Assembly (NCBI RefSeq): GCF_000192575.1 | Contig: NZ_GL876926.1 | Span: forward strand, 344,863-408,862 | Reading direction: 5' to 3' | DNA: 64,000 nt | From: Novosphingobium nitrogenifigens DSM 19370 | Lineage (GTDB): Bacteria; Pseudomonadota; Alphaproteobacteria; Sphingomonadales; Sphingomonadaceae | In this document: positions 46,436 through 56,521 of the stretch, piece after piece | Position numbering within the stretch: the first letter of the stretch is position 1 | How the letters are laid out: each line of letters starts with the position of its first letter | The notes under the pieces: generated by a model | What the model saw: only the letters and a program-made list of their open reading frames with translations | What the model was told of the DNA's origin: nothing | Databases searched by the model: none | Position numbers and translations under genes: made by a program

Positions 46436-47188
46436 ATGGGGAAAGCGCCGGGCCTTTCTGGAGGATCGCACGGAGACGGCGAAGCGGGCGATGCGGCGGG
46501 GCCACAGGCGCGGCTGGTTGCGCTGGCGCGCGAACGGGGCGTCAGTCTGTCTGCGCTTTCGGGCATGATCGGGCGCAATGCTGCCTATCTCCAGCAGTTC
46601 GTGCGCAAGGGGTCGCCGCGCAAGCTGGAGGAAAACGACCGTCGCACGCTGGCGATGTTTTTCGGTGTCGATGAAAGCGAACTGGGCGCCCCGGCCGCGA
46701 ACGAGGTTGCGGTGGTGCAATCGGGCGGGCGACTGGCCTTTGCCCGAAACGGGAGCGCGAGGAGCGCATCTCGGCCGGTCGAGGCTGAATGGGTCGACAT
46801 TCCGCGCCTTGCTCTGGGCGCTTCGGCGGGGCCGGGCACTTTGGCGCTCGATGAAGCGGAAAGTGGGCGGCTGCGGTTCAGTCAGCGCTGGCTGCGGACT
46901 TTGGGGCTCGATCCGGGGCAGCTTTCGGTGATCGAGGTCGCAGGCGACTCGATGGAGCCGACTTTGCATGACGGGGACGAGATTCTGGTCGATCGCAGCC
47001 CGCGTCCCTGGCGCGACGGCATTCATGTCGTGCGGATCGACGAGGTGCTGTTGGTCAAGCGGCTGGAAACGGGGCCGGCCGGGACCATTCGGGTGATGAG
47101 CGACAATCCCGCCTATCCGCGTATCGAGCGCGCGTACGAGGATGTCGCGATTATCGGACGGGTGGTCTGGAAAGGCGGGCGTATCTGA
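46436..47188 (+). CDS. S24-family (LexA/CI-like) transcriptional repressor
   Basis: 250 residues. An N-terminal helix-turn-helix (ARERGVSLSALSGMIGRNAA, ~31-60) is followed by a linker and an S24 peptidase domain, with catalytic Ser at 172 (VAGDSMEPTLHDGDEIL) and Lys at 208 (VLLVKRL). This is the layout of phage-CI/LexA-like regulators; phage genes are not seen nearby, so it is probably a domesticated cellular regulator. The Ser-Lys dyad is complete, so self-cleavage is possible. ATG at 46436 follows AAGGA by ten bases; the TTG at 46427 lacks a ribosome site. Confidence 0.88.
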   Translation: MGKAPGLSGGSHGDGEAGDAAGPQARLVALARERGVSLSALSGMIGRNAAYLQQFVRKGSPRKLEENDRRTLAMFFGVDESELGAPAANEVAVVQSGGRLAFARNGSARSASRPVEAEWVDIPRLALGASAGPGTLALDEAESGRLRFSQRWLRTLGLDPGQLSVIEVAGDSMEPTLHDGDEILVDRSPRPWRDGIHVVRIDEVLLVKRLETGPAGTIRVMSDNPAYPRIERAYEDVAIIGRVVWKGGRI

Positions 47189-47230
47189 AAGGGTTGCGAA
47201 GTGGGGCGGGGCACATCATCTTGGCCGGCG

Positions 47231-47911
47231 ATGACCCAGACAACGCCCCCCGCCCAAGCAACGCCCCCTCTCAAAGTGGCGATCATCCCCGTTACCCCTT
47301 TGCAGCAGAACTGCACGCTGGTGTGGTGCACGAAAACGATGCGCGGGGCTTTCATCGATGTCGGCGGCGACTTGCCGCTTTTGCGCCAGGCGATCGCCAA
47401 GACGGGCGTGACAGTGGAAAAGCTGCTCGTCACCCATGGCCACATCGACCATTGCGGCGGCACGGCTGCCTTTGCCCGCGAGTTGGGCGTTCCCATCGAG
47501 GGGCCCGAAGAGGCTGACCGCTTCTGGATCGCGAAGCTGGACGAGGACGGGCCGCGCTATGGCATTACCGGCGAAGTGTTCGAGCCCGATCGCTGGCTTC
47601 ATGACGGCGACACGGTGACGATCGGCGAATGCGTGCTCGATGTCCTGCACTGCCCGGGGCACACGCCGGGGCATGTCGTCTTTTACCACGCGCCTTCGCG
47701 GTTCGCGATCGTGGGCGACGTCCTGTTCCAGGGATCGATCGGGCGCACTGACTTTCCGCTGGGCAATCACCAGCAGCTCATCGATTCGATCACGCAGAAG
47801 CTCTGGCCGCTCGGCAACGATGTGACTTTCGTTCCCGGGCACGGTCCGGTCAGCACGTTCGGGCGCGAGCGCCAGAGCAATCCCTATGTCGCGGACAGCG
47901 CTCTGGCCTGA
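47231..47911 (+). CDS. MBL-fold metallo-hydrolase (glyoxalase II-like)
   Basis: 226 residues of the metallo-beta-lactamase fold. The binuclear metal motif is THGHIDHCGG near residue 80 (HxHxDH); further ligands are in HCPGHTPGHVVFY and VGDVLFQGSIGRTDFP, and the closing His is in FVPGHGP. The compact form with GRTDFPLGNHQQL is the YcbL-like subgroup of glyoxalase II proteins. Substrate uncertain (thioester hydrolysis likely). ATG at 47231 is preferred. Confidence 0.9.
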   Translation: MTQTTPPAQATPPLKVAIIPVTPLQQNCTLVWCTKTMRGAFIDVGGDLPLLRQAIAKTGVTVEKLLVTHGHIDHCGGTAAFARELGVPIEGPEEADRFWIAKLDEDGPRYGITGEVFEPDRWLHDGDTVTIGECVLDVLHCPGHTPGHVVFYHAPSRFAIVGDVLFQGSIGRTDFPLGNHQQLIDSITQKLWPLGNDVTFVPGHGPVSTFGRERQSNPYVADSALA

Positions 47912-47920
47912 TCTATAGAC

Positions 47921-48310
47921 TCATCTGTCGAGAGCGATGGTGACGGCCCAGACCGCAAGGCCCAGCAGAGTTGCCATCGTGATGAGCGTGCCGAGCGGGC
48001 GTCCGCCTTTGAGCGGACCGCCGTCCATGCCGATGCCGTGGGCAACGCGCCCCAGCGTATAGACGAGCGCGACGCCCGCCAGCCAGCCGCTTGCGGGACG
48101 GGACGCCTCGATCGCGGCGATCAGGATCAGCACGATCGGGGTGTTCTCGATGAAATTGGCCTGCGCGCGCATGCGGCGGATCAGTTCTTCGTCGCCGCCG
48201 TCGCCGATGGAAATCTTTCGCGTGGTGCGCACCATGCCGACGCGCAAGGTCAGCCACAGATTGATGAAAGCGGCGGCTGCGGCAGCTGTCAGTGTAATGG
48301 GCAGGTACAT
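47921..48310 (-). CDS. MAPEG family membrane protein
   Basis: 129 residues with four likely membrane helices. The family block RRMRAQANFIENTPIVLILI (R-x-x-NxxE-xxP) is typical of MAPEG proteins (membrane-associated eicosanoid/glutathione metabolism). Bacterial members are mostly of unknown function. ATG at 48310 is preferred over 48328. It converges on the MBL hydrolase gene with a 9-bp gap; a glutathione-related link to that neighbour is only a guess. Confidence 0.88.
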   Translation of the reverse strand: MYLPITLTAAAAAAFINLWLTLRVGMVRTTRKISIGDGGDEELIRRMRAQANFIENTPIVLILIAAIEASRPASGWLAGVALVYTLGRVAHGIGMDGGPLKGGRPLGTLITMATLLGLAVWAVTIALDR

Positions 48311-48542
48311 CCTCTCGTCCCTCCACATGTTCTGTTTTGCAGGAGGCTAACCCAGCTATGCTTGCAAATCATCCAGAAATGCGTATAGGCGCGCCTTCGC
48401 CCGCGAACGGCACCTTTCGGCCAACAACGCCTCGCACACCCTCCATGAGTCTTGGAAAAGACATGTGGGGGTTGTCTGGCAGACCGGATTTGCCTATCGC
48501 GCCCGTGACTCAGATAGACAGTAATCAGGAACAGGTGCCGAA

Positions 48543-48722
48543 ATGGCCGTCCCCAAGCGAAAGACCTCGCCGTCCCGTCGCGGCATGCGCCGCAGCCACG
48601 ACGCTCTGAAGGCTGAAGCCTTCCACGAATGCTCGAACTGCGGTGAACTCAAGCGTCCGCACATGCTGTGCACCGCTTGCGGTCACTACAACGGCCGCGA
48701 AGTTCTCGCTGTCGGAAACTGA
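48543..48722 (+). CDS. rpmF: 50S ribosomal protein L32
   Basis: 59 residues, a complete L32. It begins [20 protein letters not shown] and has two zinc-finger cysteine pairs, CSNCGELK and CTACGHYN. A ribosome site AGGAACAGG lies just upstream of the ATG. It heads the conserved rpmF-plsX-fabH order, linking translation capacity and lipid synthesis. Confidence 0.98.
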   Translation: MAVPKRKTSPSRRGMRRSHDALKAEAFHECSNCGELKRPHMLCTACGHYNGREVLAVGN

Positions 48723-48872
48723 GTCGGACAGGGCTGCGCCGGATCGCATGATTCGGCGCGCAAATTCCGATAAACGAATCGAGATCGACGTGCGTTTCGA
48801 CCAAGTGGTCACGATTGCCTCCCCTCATCGGGCAGGGCACTCGCCAAGCGCATCAGGGGGGATTTTTGCGTC

Positions 48873-49982
48873 ATGAGCCTGCCGCGTATCGCAATTGACG
48901 CGATGGGCGGTGATGAAGGCGTTCGCGTGATGGTCGAGGGTGTATCTCTCGCTCACGGATGCAATCCCTCCCTTCGTTTCCTGCTCGTCGGTGATGAAGC
49001 AAAGGTGGCCGAAAGGCTCGCGCTTTATCCCGGTCTTGCCGAAGCGGTTGAGATCCGACATGCGCCCGAAGTCATTTCGGGCGACGAACGTCCGACGCAG
49101 GCCTTGCGACGGGCGCGTACGACGTCGATGGGCATGGCCGTCGATGCCGTGAAGCGGGGCGATGCCGGAGCCGCGGTCAGCGCGGGCAATACCGGCGCGC
49201 TCATGGCGATCTCCAAGCTCGCCTTGCGCACGATTTCCGGGATCGACCGGCCCGCGCTTGCCGCGCTGATGCCCACTCTGGGCAACCATGATCTCGTCAT
49301 GCTCGATCTCGGCGCGAACACGAATTGCGATTCACGCAATCTCGTTCAGTTCGCGATCATGGGGGCTGCCTATGCCCGGATCGTCAACGGTCTTGCCAGT
49401 CCGCGCGTTCGCCTGCTCAACATCGGCTCCGAAGAGACGAAGGGCACCGAAGATCTGCGCGATGCCGCTGCCTTGCTCAAGCAGGTCAACGGCTCGCTGG
49501 CGCTGAGCTTCGAAGGGTTCATCGAGGCGGACAAGCTCAGCCGTGGCGATGTCGACGTGGCCGTGACCGACGGCTTTTCCGGCAATATCGCGTTGAAGGC
49601 GATGGAGGGTGCGGCGCGGTTCGTCGCCGATCTCCTGCGCCGCAGCTTCGCCAGTTCGCTGCGCTCGAAGCTCGGCTTCCTCATTTCGCGTCCGGCAACC
49701 GATCTCCTGCGCCACCATCTCGATCCCAACCAACACAATGGCGCCATTTTTCTGGGTCTCAATGGCGTCGTGGTGAAAAGTCACGGCGGGGCTTCGGCCG
49801 TCGGCGTGGCCCATGCCATCAAAATCACTGCCCGCCTGCTGGAGGAAAATCTGACCGAGCGCATTGCCGCCGACCTTGCCAATGTCGGAGCCGAAATGAT
49901 CCAGAATCCCGCTCGTGCGGGGCAGCGCGGTCAGGTTGAAGCCTCTCCTCAATCCGATCTCGCCTCGGAGCAGGGCGCATGA
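48873..49982 (+). CDS. plsX: phosphate acyltransferase PlsX
   Basis: Makes acyl-phosphate from acyl-ACP for phospholipid synthesis, 369 residues, peripheral membrane. It starts [20 protein letters not shown], with family blocks [19 protein letters not shown] and [24 protein letters not shown] lies before the ATG. 150 bp after rpmF, with a GCGCCG/CGGCGC hairpin in the gap. Its last four bases overlap the fabH start. Confidence 0.97.
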   Translation: MSLPRIAIDAMGGDEGVRVMVEGVSLAHGCNPSLRFLLVGDEAKVAERLALYPGLAEAVEIRHAPEVISGDERPTQALRRARTTSMGMAVDAVKRGDAGAAVSAGNTGALMAISKLALRTISGIDRPALAALMPTLGNHDLVMLDLGANTNCDSRNLVQFAIMGAAYARIVNGLASPRVRLLNIGSEETKGTEDLRDAAALLKQVNGSLALSFEGFIEADKLSRGDVDVAVTDGFSGNIALKAMEGAARFVADLLRRSFASSLRSKLGFLISRPATDLLRHHLDPNQHNGAIFLGLNGVVVKSHGGASAVGVAHAIKITARLLEENLTERIAADLANVGAEMIQNPARAGQRGQVEASPQSDLASEQGA

Positions 49983-50965
49983 GCGTACTTGAACGTCGCG
50001 CCGTCATTATCGGCAGCGGTTCGGCTTTGCCCGAACGCATCGTGAGCAATGCCGAAATGGCGGAGATGGTCGATACGACCGACGAATGGATCGTCGAGCG
50101 GACCGGCATTCGCGCCCGCTACATCGCCGGGGAAGGCGAAACCACCAGTTCGTTGGCGACGCTTGCTGCTCGCCGCGCTCTGGATGCGGCCGGAGTCGAT
50201 GCCAAGGACGTCGACCTCATCATTCTGGCAACCGCGACTCCGGACCAGACCTTTCCGGCGAGCGCGACGATCGTTCAGCACAATCTGGGCTGCAACGGCG
50301 GGATCGCGTTTGACATCGCGGCGGTCTGCTCGGGCTTTCTCTATGCCCTGACGACGGCTGATGCGATGCTGCGCGCGGGCAATGCCCGTTGCGCTCTGGT
50401 CATCGGCGCAGAAACCTTCAGCCGGATTCTCGACTGGGAAGATCGCACGACGTGCGTTCTCTTCGGTGACGGTGCCGGTGCCATGCTGCTTCAGGCGCGC
50501 GACGTCGATCCGACTGATCCGCAGGCGCCGGGCATTCTGGCCAGCCGCCTTCACGCCGACGGGGCCTACAACGACATGCTTTATGTCGATGGCGGACCTT
50601 CGACGACGCAGACGGTCGGCAAGCTGCGGATGAAGGGGCGCGAAGTGTTCCGTCACGCCGTGGTCAATCTCGCCAGCGTTCTCGAGGAAGTTCTGACCTC
50701 GACCGGGCGTCAGGCATCGGACATCGACTGGGTTGTCCCGCACCAGGCCAATTTCCGCATTCTCGACGCGACTGCCCGCAAACTGGGGCTTCCGGCCGAG
50801 AAAGTGGTCGTCACGGTCGATCATCACGCCAACACCAGCGCGGCTTCGGTGCCGCTGGCCTATGACGAAGCGGTTCGCGACGGACGCATCCGTCCGGGCC
50901 AACTGGTCATGTTCGAGGCCATGGGCGGCGGCTTTACGTGGGGTGCTGCGCTCGCGCGAGTGTGA
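49979..50965 (+). CDS. fabH: beta-ketoacyl-ACP synthase III
   Basis: Starts fatty acid synthesis by condensing acetyl-CoA with malonyl-ACP, 328 residues. The Cys-His-Asn triad is visible: [13 protein letters not shown] (Cys near 115), [10 protein letters not shown] (His) and [10 protein letters not shown] (Asn). The ATG lies within the plsX stop region (ATGA), so translation is coupled. Intact. Confidence 0.97.
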   Translation: MSVLERRAVIIGSGSALPERIVSNAEMAEMVDTTDEWIVERTGIRARYIAGEGETTSSLATLAARRALDAAGVDAKDVDLIILATATPDQTFPASATIVQHNLGCNGGIAFDIAAVCSGFLYALTTADAMLRAGNARCALVIGAETFSRILDWEDRTTCVLFGDGAGAMLLQARDVDPTDPQAPGILASRLHADGAYNDMLYVDGGPSTTQTVGKLRMKGREVFRHAVVNLASVLEEVLTSTGRQASDIDWVVPHQANFRILDATARKLGLPAEKVVVTVDHHANTSAASVPLAYDEAVRDGRIRPGQLVMFEAMGGGFTWGAALARV

Positions 50966-51110
50966 GCGACAGGCCACAGTTGTCCCGACATCGCACGATG
51001 ATGGAGATGTTTGTCCTCGGCTGGTTCCCGGCCTGCATTGCGTTGCCCGGAAAAAACGCTATTTTGCCGTTGGGTAGTGGGGAACTGTTCCAAATTGGGG
51101 GAACTTGAGG

Positions 51111-51410
51111 ATGCGCTCTATTGGTACGTTGACGCGAGCTGATCTGGCCGAAAGCATCAATCGCCGTGTGGGGCTTTCCCGCGCGGAATCGCTTGAGATG
51201 GTCGAAGCCATTCTGTCGCAGATGTGTGACGCTCTCGCCGAAGGCGAGAATGTGAAAATTTCCGGTTTCGGCACGTTCCTGCTGCGCGACAAGGCGGAGC
51301 GGATCGGTCGCAACCCCAAGACCGGCGTGGAAGTGCCGATCACCCCGCGCCGGGTGTTGACGTTCCGCGCCAGCCAGATGCTGAAGGATCGCATTTGCAC
51401 AGGCGACTGA
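51111..51410 (+). CDS. ihfA: integration host factor alpha subunit
   Basis: DNA-bending nucleoid protein, forms a heterodimer with IhfB. 99 residues with [20 protein letters not shown] at the N terminus, the core [20 protein letters not shown] and the DNA-inserting arm [20 protein letters not shown], with Pro at the intercalating position. ATG at 51111 is preferred; a TTG two codons earlier is possible. 145 bp after fabH. Confidence 0.95.
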   Translation: MRSIGTLTRADLAESINRRVGLSRAESLEMVEAILSQMCDALAEGENVKISGFGTFLLRDKAERIGRNPKTGVEVPITPRRVLTFRASQMLKDRICTGD

Positions 51411-51420
51411 GCGTGCGCGG

Positions 51421-52035
51421 ATGAGTGCCGCAACGAGTTCAACCGGAGCGCCTGCGGGGCGCAAGACACCTGTCCGTCGTCGTGCGAGTGAAACGCGCAC
51501 GCGCGCTGCGACAGAGCGAACCGCAGGTGACCGGACTGGTCATGACGAACTGTTCAATGACGGCAAGGATGTCGACGCGCTGCGCACCATCGGTGAAGTG
51601 GCCAAGGCTTTGGGCTTGCGCCAGCATGTCCTGCGCTATTGGGAAGAGCAGTTCCCGACATTGACCCCGCTGACGCGGGCCGGGGGACGGCGCTATTACC
51701 GTTCCGAAGACATCGCCCTGTTGATCGAGATTGACCGGCTGCTCAACCGCGAGGGGTATACCATTCGCGGGGCAAGGCAGGCGCTCGGTCGCCGTCCGTC
51801 CCGAGTGCGCTCTGCTGCGGCAAGCGAGGCGCTGGACACCGAGCCGGAGGCGCTCCCTTCGCTCGAAAGCCTTGCCGTCGAACCGATGACGGAAGCTGTG
51901 GCAGAGCCGCAAGCAACAGCGGACCATCCGGTGGGCTCGGATGCCGAACAGGTCATTGTCGAAGCGCTGCTTCTTCTTCGCGGGCATCTCGAAGGGGTGC
52001 GAAGCCGACTTTCGGCCGCTATTTCAGAGGACTGA
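51421..52035 (+). CDS. MerR-family transcriptional regulator
   Basis: 204 residues: a basic low-complexity N terminus (~1-40), a MerR helix-turn-helix (TIGEVAKALGLRQHVLRYWE, ~57-76; LTRAGGRRYYRSEDIALL) and a variable C-terminal part with no effector cysteines. It follows ihfA by ten bases and is probably co-transcribed. The rpmF-plsX-fabH-ihfA-merR order is conserved in alphaproteobacteria; the MerR member's targets are unknown. Confidence 0.9.
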   Translation: MSAATSSTGAPAGRKTPVRRRASETRTRAATERTAGDRTGHDELFNDGKDVDALRTIGEVAKALGLRQHVLRYWEEQFPTLTPLTRAGGRRYYRSEDIALLIEIDRLLNREGYTIRGARQALGRRPSRVRSAAASEALDTEPEALPSLESLAVEPMTEAVAEPQATADHPVGSDAEQVIVEALLLLRGHLEGVRSRLSAAISED

Positions 52036-52069
52036 TCCTCCGCTCTTGATGCGTGGTACGAAACCCGAC

Positions 52070-52102
52070 AACCGGCATGGCACCGTAGTGTCGGCGCCGG
52101 TT
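52070..52102. terminator. hairpin between convergent merR and sixA-like genes
   Basis: Stem AACCGGC (52070-52076) / GCCGGTT (52096-52102) with a 19-base loop, overlapping the stop of the minus-strand gene. No T run. Confidence 0.35.
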
Positions 52103-52647
52103 CAGTCGGGAAGTTCGGGCCCGAGCGTGGCGTCGAGGTCGCGTGGGCGCGTGAGTTCGACGAGCCGCGCGCATCCCAGGTCAAGGTCTTCCCAGCGGTC
52201 GATGGCCAGCTCCAGGACGGCAAAGGTAGCTGTCGGGAATTTCCGCTCGACGATCTCGCGCAAGGGGCTGCTGCCGTCATCGGGCACCAGATCGAAAATC
52301 AGGTCTTCGAGCCCCGGATTATGCCCGACCATGAGCACGCTTTCGGGATCGCCGTCCATTTCGCGCAGCAGGTCGATGAGAGTCGCTGAACTGGCGAGAT
52401 AGATGCGTCGGTCCCATTCGACCGGAAAGGCGCGGCCCCAGGCGCGGCTGGCTGTTTCGATGGTTTCGGCAACGCGTACAGCGGGCGAGGCAATGATGCG
52501 GTCGAAGCGCCAGCGGCCATTGCGGATGTGCCGCCCCATCGCGATTGCACCGCGCTGCCCGCGTTCATTGAGCGGGCGATCGAAATCGCGCGCGCGGGCA
52601 TCGGACCAGTCGGACTTGGCATGGCGGAACAGGGCGAGCGTCTTCAC
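52102..52647 (-). CDS. SixA-like histidine phosphatase
   Basis: Histidine phosphatase superfamily, 181 residues. The catalytic RHG-type motif is LALFRHAKSDWSD near residue 9, the second His is in VLMVGHNPGLEDL, and PLNERGQRGA follows the family pattern. SixA removes phosphate from histidine phosphotransfer domains; the substrate here is not known. Its start overlaps the end of the helicase gene by four bases on the same strand. Confidence 0.9.
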   Translation of the reverse strand: MKTLALFRHAKSDWSDARARDFDRPLNERGQRGAIAMGRHIRNGRWRFDRIIASPAVRVAETIETASRAWGRAFPVEWDRRIYLASSATLIDLLREMDGDPESVLMVGHNPGLEDLIFDLVPDDGSSPLREIVERKFPTATFAVLELAIDRWEDLDLGCARLVELTRPRDLDATLGPELPD

Positions 52648-55457
52648 GCAGGTTTCCCGTCATCGTTAGGTGTGTCGGCCCCGACAGGGCCGGGGATGGC
52701 GCGGCGAGTTCCAGAAACACCGCCGGCGATACTTTGTAAAGCGGCATCGAGTGTTACGCGGCGTACCGGAGTCCCCGCCGGAAAAGCGCTCAACAGCCGC
52801 GATGGGAAGGCCGACGAAAGTACGACGAAATGACCGCGGTCCTCGCCCGAGCGGATCAGGCGGCCAAAGGCCTGTGCCAGCCGGGCCCGGATGATGGCGT
52901 CGTCGTGCGCCTGGCCTCCATTGCTGCGCGATCCCTCATTGCGGTTGGCCTTCGCGCCTGCCGCCAGTCGGCGTGCACGGTGCAGGATCGATGGCTTGGG
53001 CCAGGGCACCTGTTCCATCACCACGACTCGCAGCGATTCGCCCGGAACGTCGACCCCGTCGCGCAGAGCGTCGGTCCCGAGGAGCGAAGCGCGGGGATCG
53101 TCGCGGAAAATGTCGACGAGCGTGCCAGTGTCGATCGGGTCGACGTGTTGGGCATAGAGCGGCAGGCCGTCGCGAGCGAGGCGATCGACGATCCGGCCAT
53201 GGACGACACGGAGGCGACGAATTGCCGTGAACAGCCCGAGCACTCCGCCGCCCGCCGCCTCGATCAGCCGCGCATAGGCCGCAGCCAAAGCCGCGATGTC
53301 GCCGCGCGGGACATCGGTCACGATCAGCACTTCGGCCTGATTGGCATAGTCGAACGGGCTTTCGACCGCGAAGAGATGTGGCGCCCCGGCAAGGTATCCC
53401 GCACCGCTGCGCGCGATCGCTGATTCCCAGTCCGGCCCGTCGGCGGTGCGGTCGCACAGGGTCGCGCTGGTCATCAAGACGCCGTGCGCCGGAGCGAGGA
53501 CGGTCATGGCGAAAGGCTTCACCGGGTCGAGATAGTGACGATGAAGACCGATATCCCACTCGCGCCCTTCGGAGCGTTCGACCGCGAGCCAGTCGACGAA
53601 ATCGGGATCAGCGGGGCCGCCAAGGCGGGCAAGCAAGGCGATCCAGCCAGAGAGCAGGTCGCTGCGCCACTGGATCGACCCGCGCGCGCCTTCGATCCGG
53701 GCGCGGGCGGCCCCGTCGAGCCAGTCGGGGGGATCGCTCAGGATCGCCTCGAGCCGTGCGTTGAGCTTGAGCAGGGGCTGGCGCAAGGCTTCGAGAGCAT
53801 CCTGCGCCAGTGCGGCCTTGACGATGATGTCGCCGTCAAGGCCTGCCGCTTCGGTCTCGAGACCATATCCTGCTTCGCTGCCGCCGCTTTCGTCGCGGGC
53901 ATGAACCGTTGCGCGGGTGGCGGCGAGCAGGTTTTCGACCGGACCCCACGGCGCGCCTTCGCCGATCCGGGCGAGCCAGCCTTCGCCGGGCAGGGCTTCG
54001 GCCGCCGCGCGGGCGCTCGAAATGGCAAGCGCACCTTCCTCGTCATAACTTGCAACGTCGGCGAGTCGGGCGGCTAGGCCGCGCCTGCGTCCGCGCGATT
54101 TCCCTTCGGGGCCGATCACCCAGCGGCGCAGTTCGATGGTTTCCGCGCCCGTCAGTGCGGCGGCGAACGTCGCGTCGGCAGCGTCGAAGACATGATGGCC
54201 TTCGTCAAAGACGATACGGGTCGGTTGGCCACCGTTTTCCCGGCCGCGCGCGGCATTGATCATGACGAGGGCATGATTGGCGATGACGAGATCGGCTTCG
54301 ACCGAGGCGCGGGTTGCCCGCTCGATGAAGCATTTGCGGTAATGCGGGCACGCGGCATAGATGCATTCGCCGCGCTGGTCGGTCAGGGCCGAAATGCCGC
54401 GCCGCCGGAACAAGGTGCCGAGCCAGCCGGGCAAGTCGCCGCCGACCATGTCGCCGTCCTGACTATAGGCGGCCCAGCGCGCGACGAGTTGGGCAAGGAT
54501 CGCCGCGCGCCCTTGAAACCCGCCTTGCAGCGCGTCTTCGAGATTGAGCAGGCAGAGATAATTCTCGCGTCCCTTGCGCACGACGACGGCGGGTTGAGTG
54601 CCGCGCCGGTCGGGATAGGCTCGGCGGCTTTCGCGCCGCAACTGCCGCTGCAGCGCCTTGGTGTAAGTCGAAACCCAGACGGTCCCACCCGACAATCTGC
54701 TCCATAGCGAGGCCGGGGCAAGATACCCGAATGTCTTGCCGGTCCCGGTCCCTGCTTGCGCCAGCACGACATGGGGCGTCTGCACCTCGCGACGGGGGGC
54801 AAAGGCTTCTCCCGCTTCGCAGGCGAACGCGCGCTGGGCGGGGCGTTCCTCGGCGCCATGGCCGGTGATCGCGGCAAGCTGCGCGGTGATCTCGTCCGGT
54901 TCCAGTGTGATCTGGGCCGGTTGCGGGCGCGGGGCGGCTTCATCCCATTCGGGCAGGCGCGTAAAGAGCCATCGTTCGGCGCGGTCGGGACGGGCGATTG
55001 CGTCGGTCAGGAGGGCTGTCCAGGGCCAGCGCTGGCGGGCCAGCGACTGCAGGACGGTCCAGGCGCCCTCGCGCTGTTCCCAGTCCGCCCGACCGGTTGT
55101 TGCCAGAAGAGCAGCTGCGGCCTGTCTCAGGAAACCGGGAACGGCCGCGTCACCGGCAGGTTCGGGCAAGTCGAGGGCTTGCGCCAGACCACGCGGGGTC
55201 GGGACAACGAAGCGTGCGGGAAAGACGAAGGCAAACAGTTCGAGGAGGTCCAGCCCGGACAAGTCGGGATAACCCAGGCGGCTGGCCACGAGCGGGGCAT
55301 TGAGCACGATCAGCGGGGTATCGGCTGCCGCGACGATCGCTTCGCCCTTTCCGACGGCGCGGGCGTTGTTTCCCTCGCCCGACTTGCCGTCGTCCAGCCA
55401 GCATCCGCCGTGGCTTGCGTGAAGGGCCGGCAGGGAGAGGGCAGGGGCGGGGATCAT
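52644..55457 (-). CDS. DinG/Rad3-family ATP-dependent DNA helicase
   Basis: Superfamily 2 iron-sulfur helicase, 937 residues. Walker A is AQAGTGTGKTFGYL. The iron-sulfur cysteines lie in NYLCLLN, GECIYAACPHYRKCF. The Walker B box is FDEGHHVFDA (DEGH), and the C-terminal helicase motif is in RLAQAFGRLIRSGEDRGHFV. The N-terminal ~230 residues lack a nuclease motif and read as a PIN-less variable domain. The start at 55457 has GAGGACGGG upstream. Operon with the phosphatase downstream. Confidence 0.9.
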   Translation of the reverse strand: MIPAPALSLPALHASHGGCWLDDGKSGEGNNARAVGKGEAIVAAADTPLIVLNAPLVASRLGYPDLSGLDLLELFAFVFPARFVVPTPRGLAQALDLPEPAGDAAVPGFLRQAAAALLATTGRADWEQREGAWTVLQSLARQRWPWTALLTDAIARPDRAERWLFTRLPEWDEAAPRPQPAQITLEPDEITAQLAAITGHGAEERPAQRAFACEAGEAFAPRREVQTPHVVLAQAGTGTGKTFGYLAPASLWSRLSGGTVWVSTYTKALQRQLRRESRRAYPDRRGTQPAVVVRKGRENYLCLLNLEDALQGGFQGRAAILAQLVARWAAYSQDGDMVGGDLPGWLGTLFRRRGISALTDQRGECIYAACPHYRKCFIERATRASVEADLVIANHALVMINAARGRENGGQPTRIVFDEGHHVFDAADATFAAALTGAETIELRRWVIGPEGKSRGRRRGLAARLADVASYDEEGALAISSARAAAEALPGEGWLARIGEGAPWGPVENLLAATRATVHARDESGGSEAGYGLETEAAGLDGDIIVKAALAQDALEALRQPLLKLNARLEAILSDPPDWLDGAARARIEGARGSIQWRSDLLSGWIALLARLGGPADPDFVDWLAVERSEGREWDIGLHRHYLDPVKPFAMTVLAPAHGVLMTSATLCDRTADGPDWESAIARSGAGYLAGAPHLFAVESPFDYANQAEVLIVTDVPRGDIAALAAAYARLIEAAGGGVLGLFTAIRRLRVVHGRIVDRLARDGLPLYAQHVDPIDTGTLVDIFRDDPRASLLGTDALRDGVDVPGESLRVVVMEQVPWPKPSILHRARRLAAGAKANRNEGSRSNGGQAHDDAIIRARLAQAFGRLIRSGEDRGHFVVLSSAFPSRLLSAFPAGTPVRRVTLDAALQSIAGGVSGTRRAIPGPVGADTPNDDGKPA

Positions 55458-55621
55458 CACCCCGTCCTCTGGCGGGGTTGCCGGTCAAAGTAAACGGCGC
55501 GCGCAATTTCCCCCTTAAACGGATGGCGCGCCCGTCGTTCTCCCAGACCAGGAAGACGGTGCGCACCCGGAGACAATAGCCGGGGCGTTCCCGAGGCCGC
55601 CCATAGTGGAGAATGGGAACC

Positions 55622-56494
55622 ATGACAGTCATCAACACGAACATTTCGGCTATCCGCGCAGCGGCAGCCTCGAATTCGGCCACCCAGTTGATGGGGGTCG
55701 CGATGCAGCGCCTGTCTACCGGCAAGCGGATCAATTCCGCAGCCGACGATGCAGCCGGCCTTGCCATCTCGACGACCATGACGGCCCAGATCGACGGCAT
55801 GCAACAGGGCGTCAGCAACTCGAACGACGGCATCTCGATGGCGCAGACCGCAGACGGCGCGCTCAACGAAGTGACCAACATGCTTCAGCGCATCCGCCAG
55901 CTTGCCGTGCAGGCCGGATCGGACACCTATCAGGCGTCCGACCGCACGGCGATGCAGACCGAAGTGTCGAACCTGACCGAACAGATCAGCGACATTCTCA
56001 ACAACACCGCGTTCAACGGCAACAAGCTGTTCAATGTGGTCGGCACGACCCCGGCGACCACCGACGATCTCAAGTTCTCGATCCAGACGGGTTCGCAGAG
56101 CGGGGATGCGGTCACGCTGGTCAGCAAGGCGTTCGACGGTTCAGCGCTGTTCGGCACCGGCAACACGTCCTATTCGTCAGCCGCGACCCAGTCGCTCGAC
56201 GTCAGCACCACGACCGCGGCGGCGACGACGATCTCGAACGTCGATACCGCGCTTGCCGCGGTGAACGCGACGCAGTCGGGCATGGGCGCGGGTGAAAACC
56301 GGCTTCAGTCGGTGGTCAGCAACCTCACCGACAACATCACCAACCTGACCGATGCGCGCAGCCGCATCCAGGATACCGATTATTCGACGGAAACTACGAA
56401 GATGGCCAAGGCCCAGATCCTGGCCCAGGCGTCGACCGCGATGATCGCACAGGCCAATCAGGCGCAGCAGTACGTCCTGTCCTTGCTCAAGTAA
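55622..56494 (+). CDS. flagellin (orphan, compact)
   Basis: Flagellar filament protein, 290 residues. The D0/D1 N-terminal segment is complete (TVINTNISAIRAAAASNSAT, QRLSTGKRINSAADDAAGLA), and the C-terminal segment ends AQILAQASTAMIAQANQAQQ followed by YVLSLLK. The variable middle is short, so only a small outer domain is present. ATG at 55622 follows GGAGAA by eight bases; ATG at 55613 has no spacing for a ribosome site. No other flagellar gene is in this window: helicase on one side, a phosphoribosyltransferase on the other. Confidence 0.95.
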   Translation: MTVINTNISAIRAAAASNSATQLMGVAMQRLSTGKRINSAADDAAGLAISTTMTAQIDGMQQGVSNSNDGISMAQTADGALNEVTNMLQRIRQLAVQAGSDTYQASDRTAMQTEVSNLTEQISDILNNTAFNGNKLFNVVGTTPATTDDLKFSIQTGSQSGDAVTLVSKAFDGSALFGTGNTSYSSAATQSLDVSTTTAAATTISNVDTALAAVNATQSGMGAGENRLQSVVSNLTDNITNLTDARSRIQDTDYSTETTKMAKAQILAQASTAMIAQANQAQQYVLSLLK

Positions 56495-56521
56495 CAAGGT
56501 TCAGGGCGGACGGTTGTCTCT

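Noticed and set aside
46436..47188. S24 repressor as a sign of a prophage
   Set aside because: No integrase, structural or lysis genes nearby and the flanks are ordinary chromosomal genes.
52036..52101. possible tRNA gene between merR and the phosphatase gene
   Set aside because: Only a short hairpin is present; no cloverleaf or T-loop motif, and the space is too small for an intact tRNA.
55461..55621. possible sigma-54 promoter for the flagellin gene (TGGCGGGGTTGCC)
   Set aside because: The distance between the GG and GC elements is three bases too short for a sigma-54 site.
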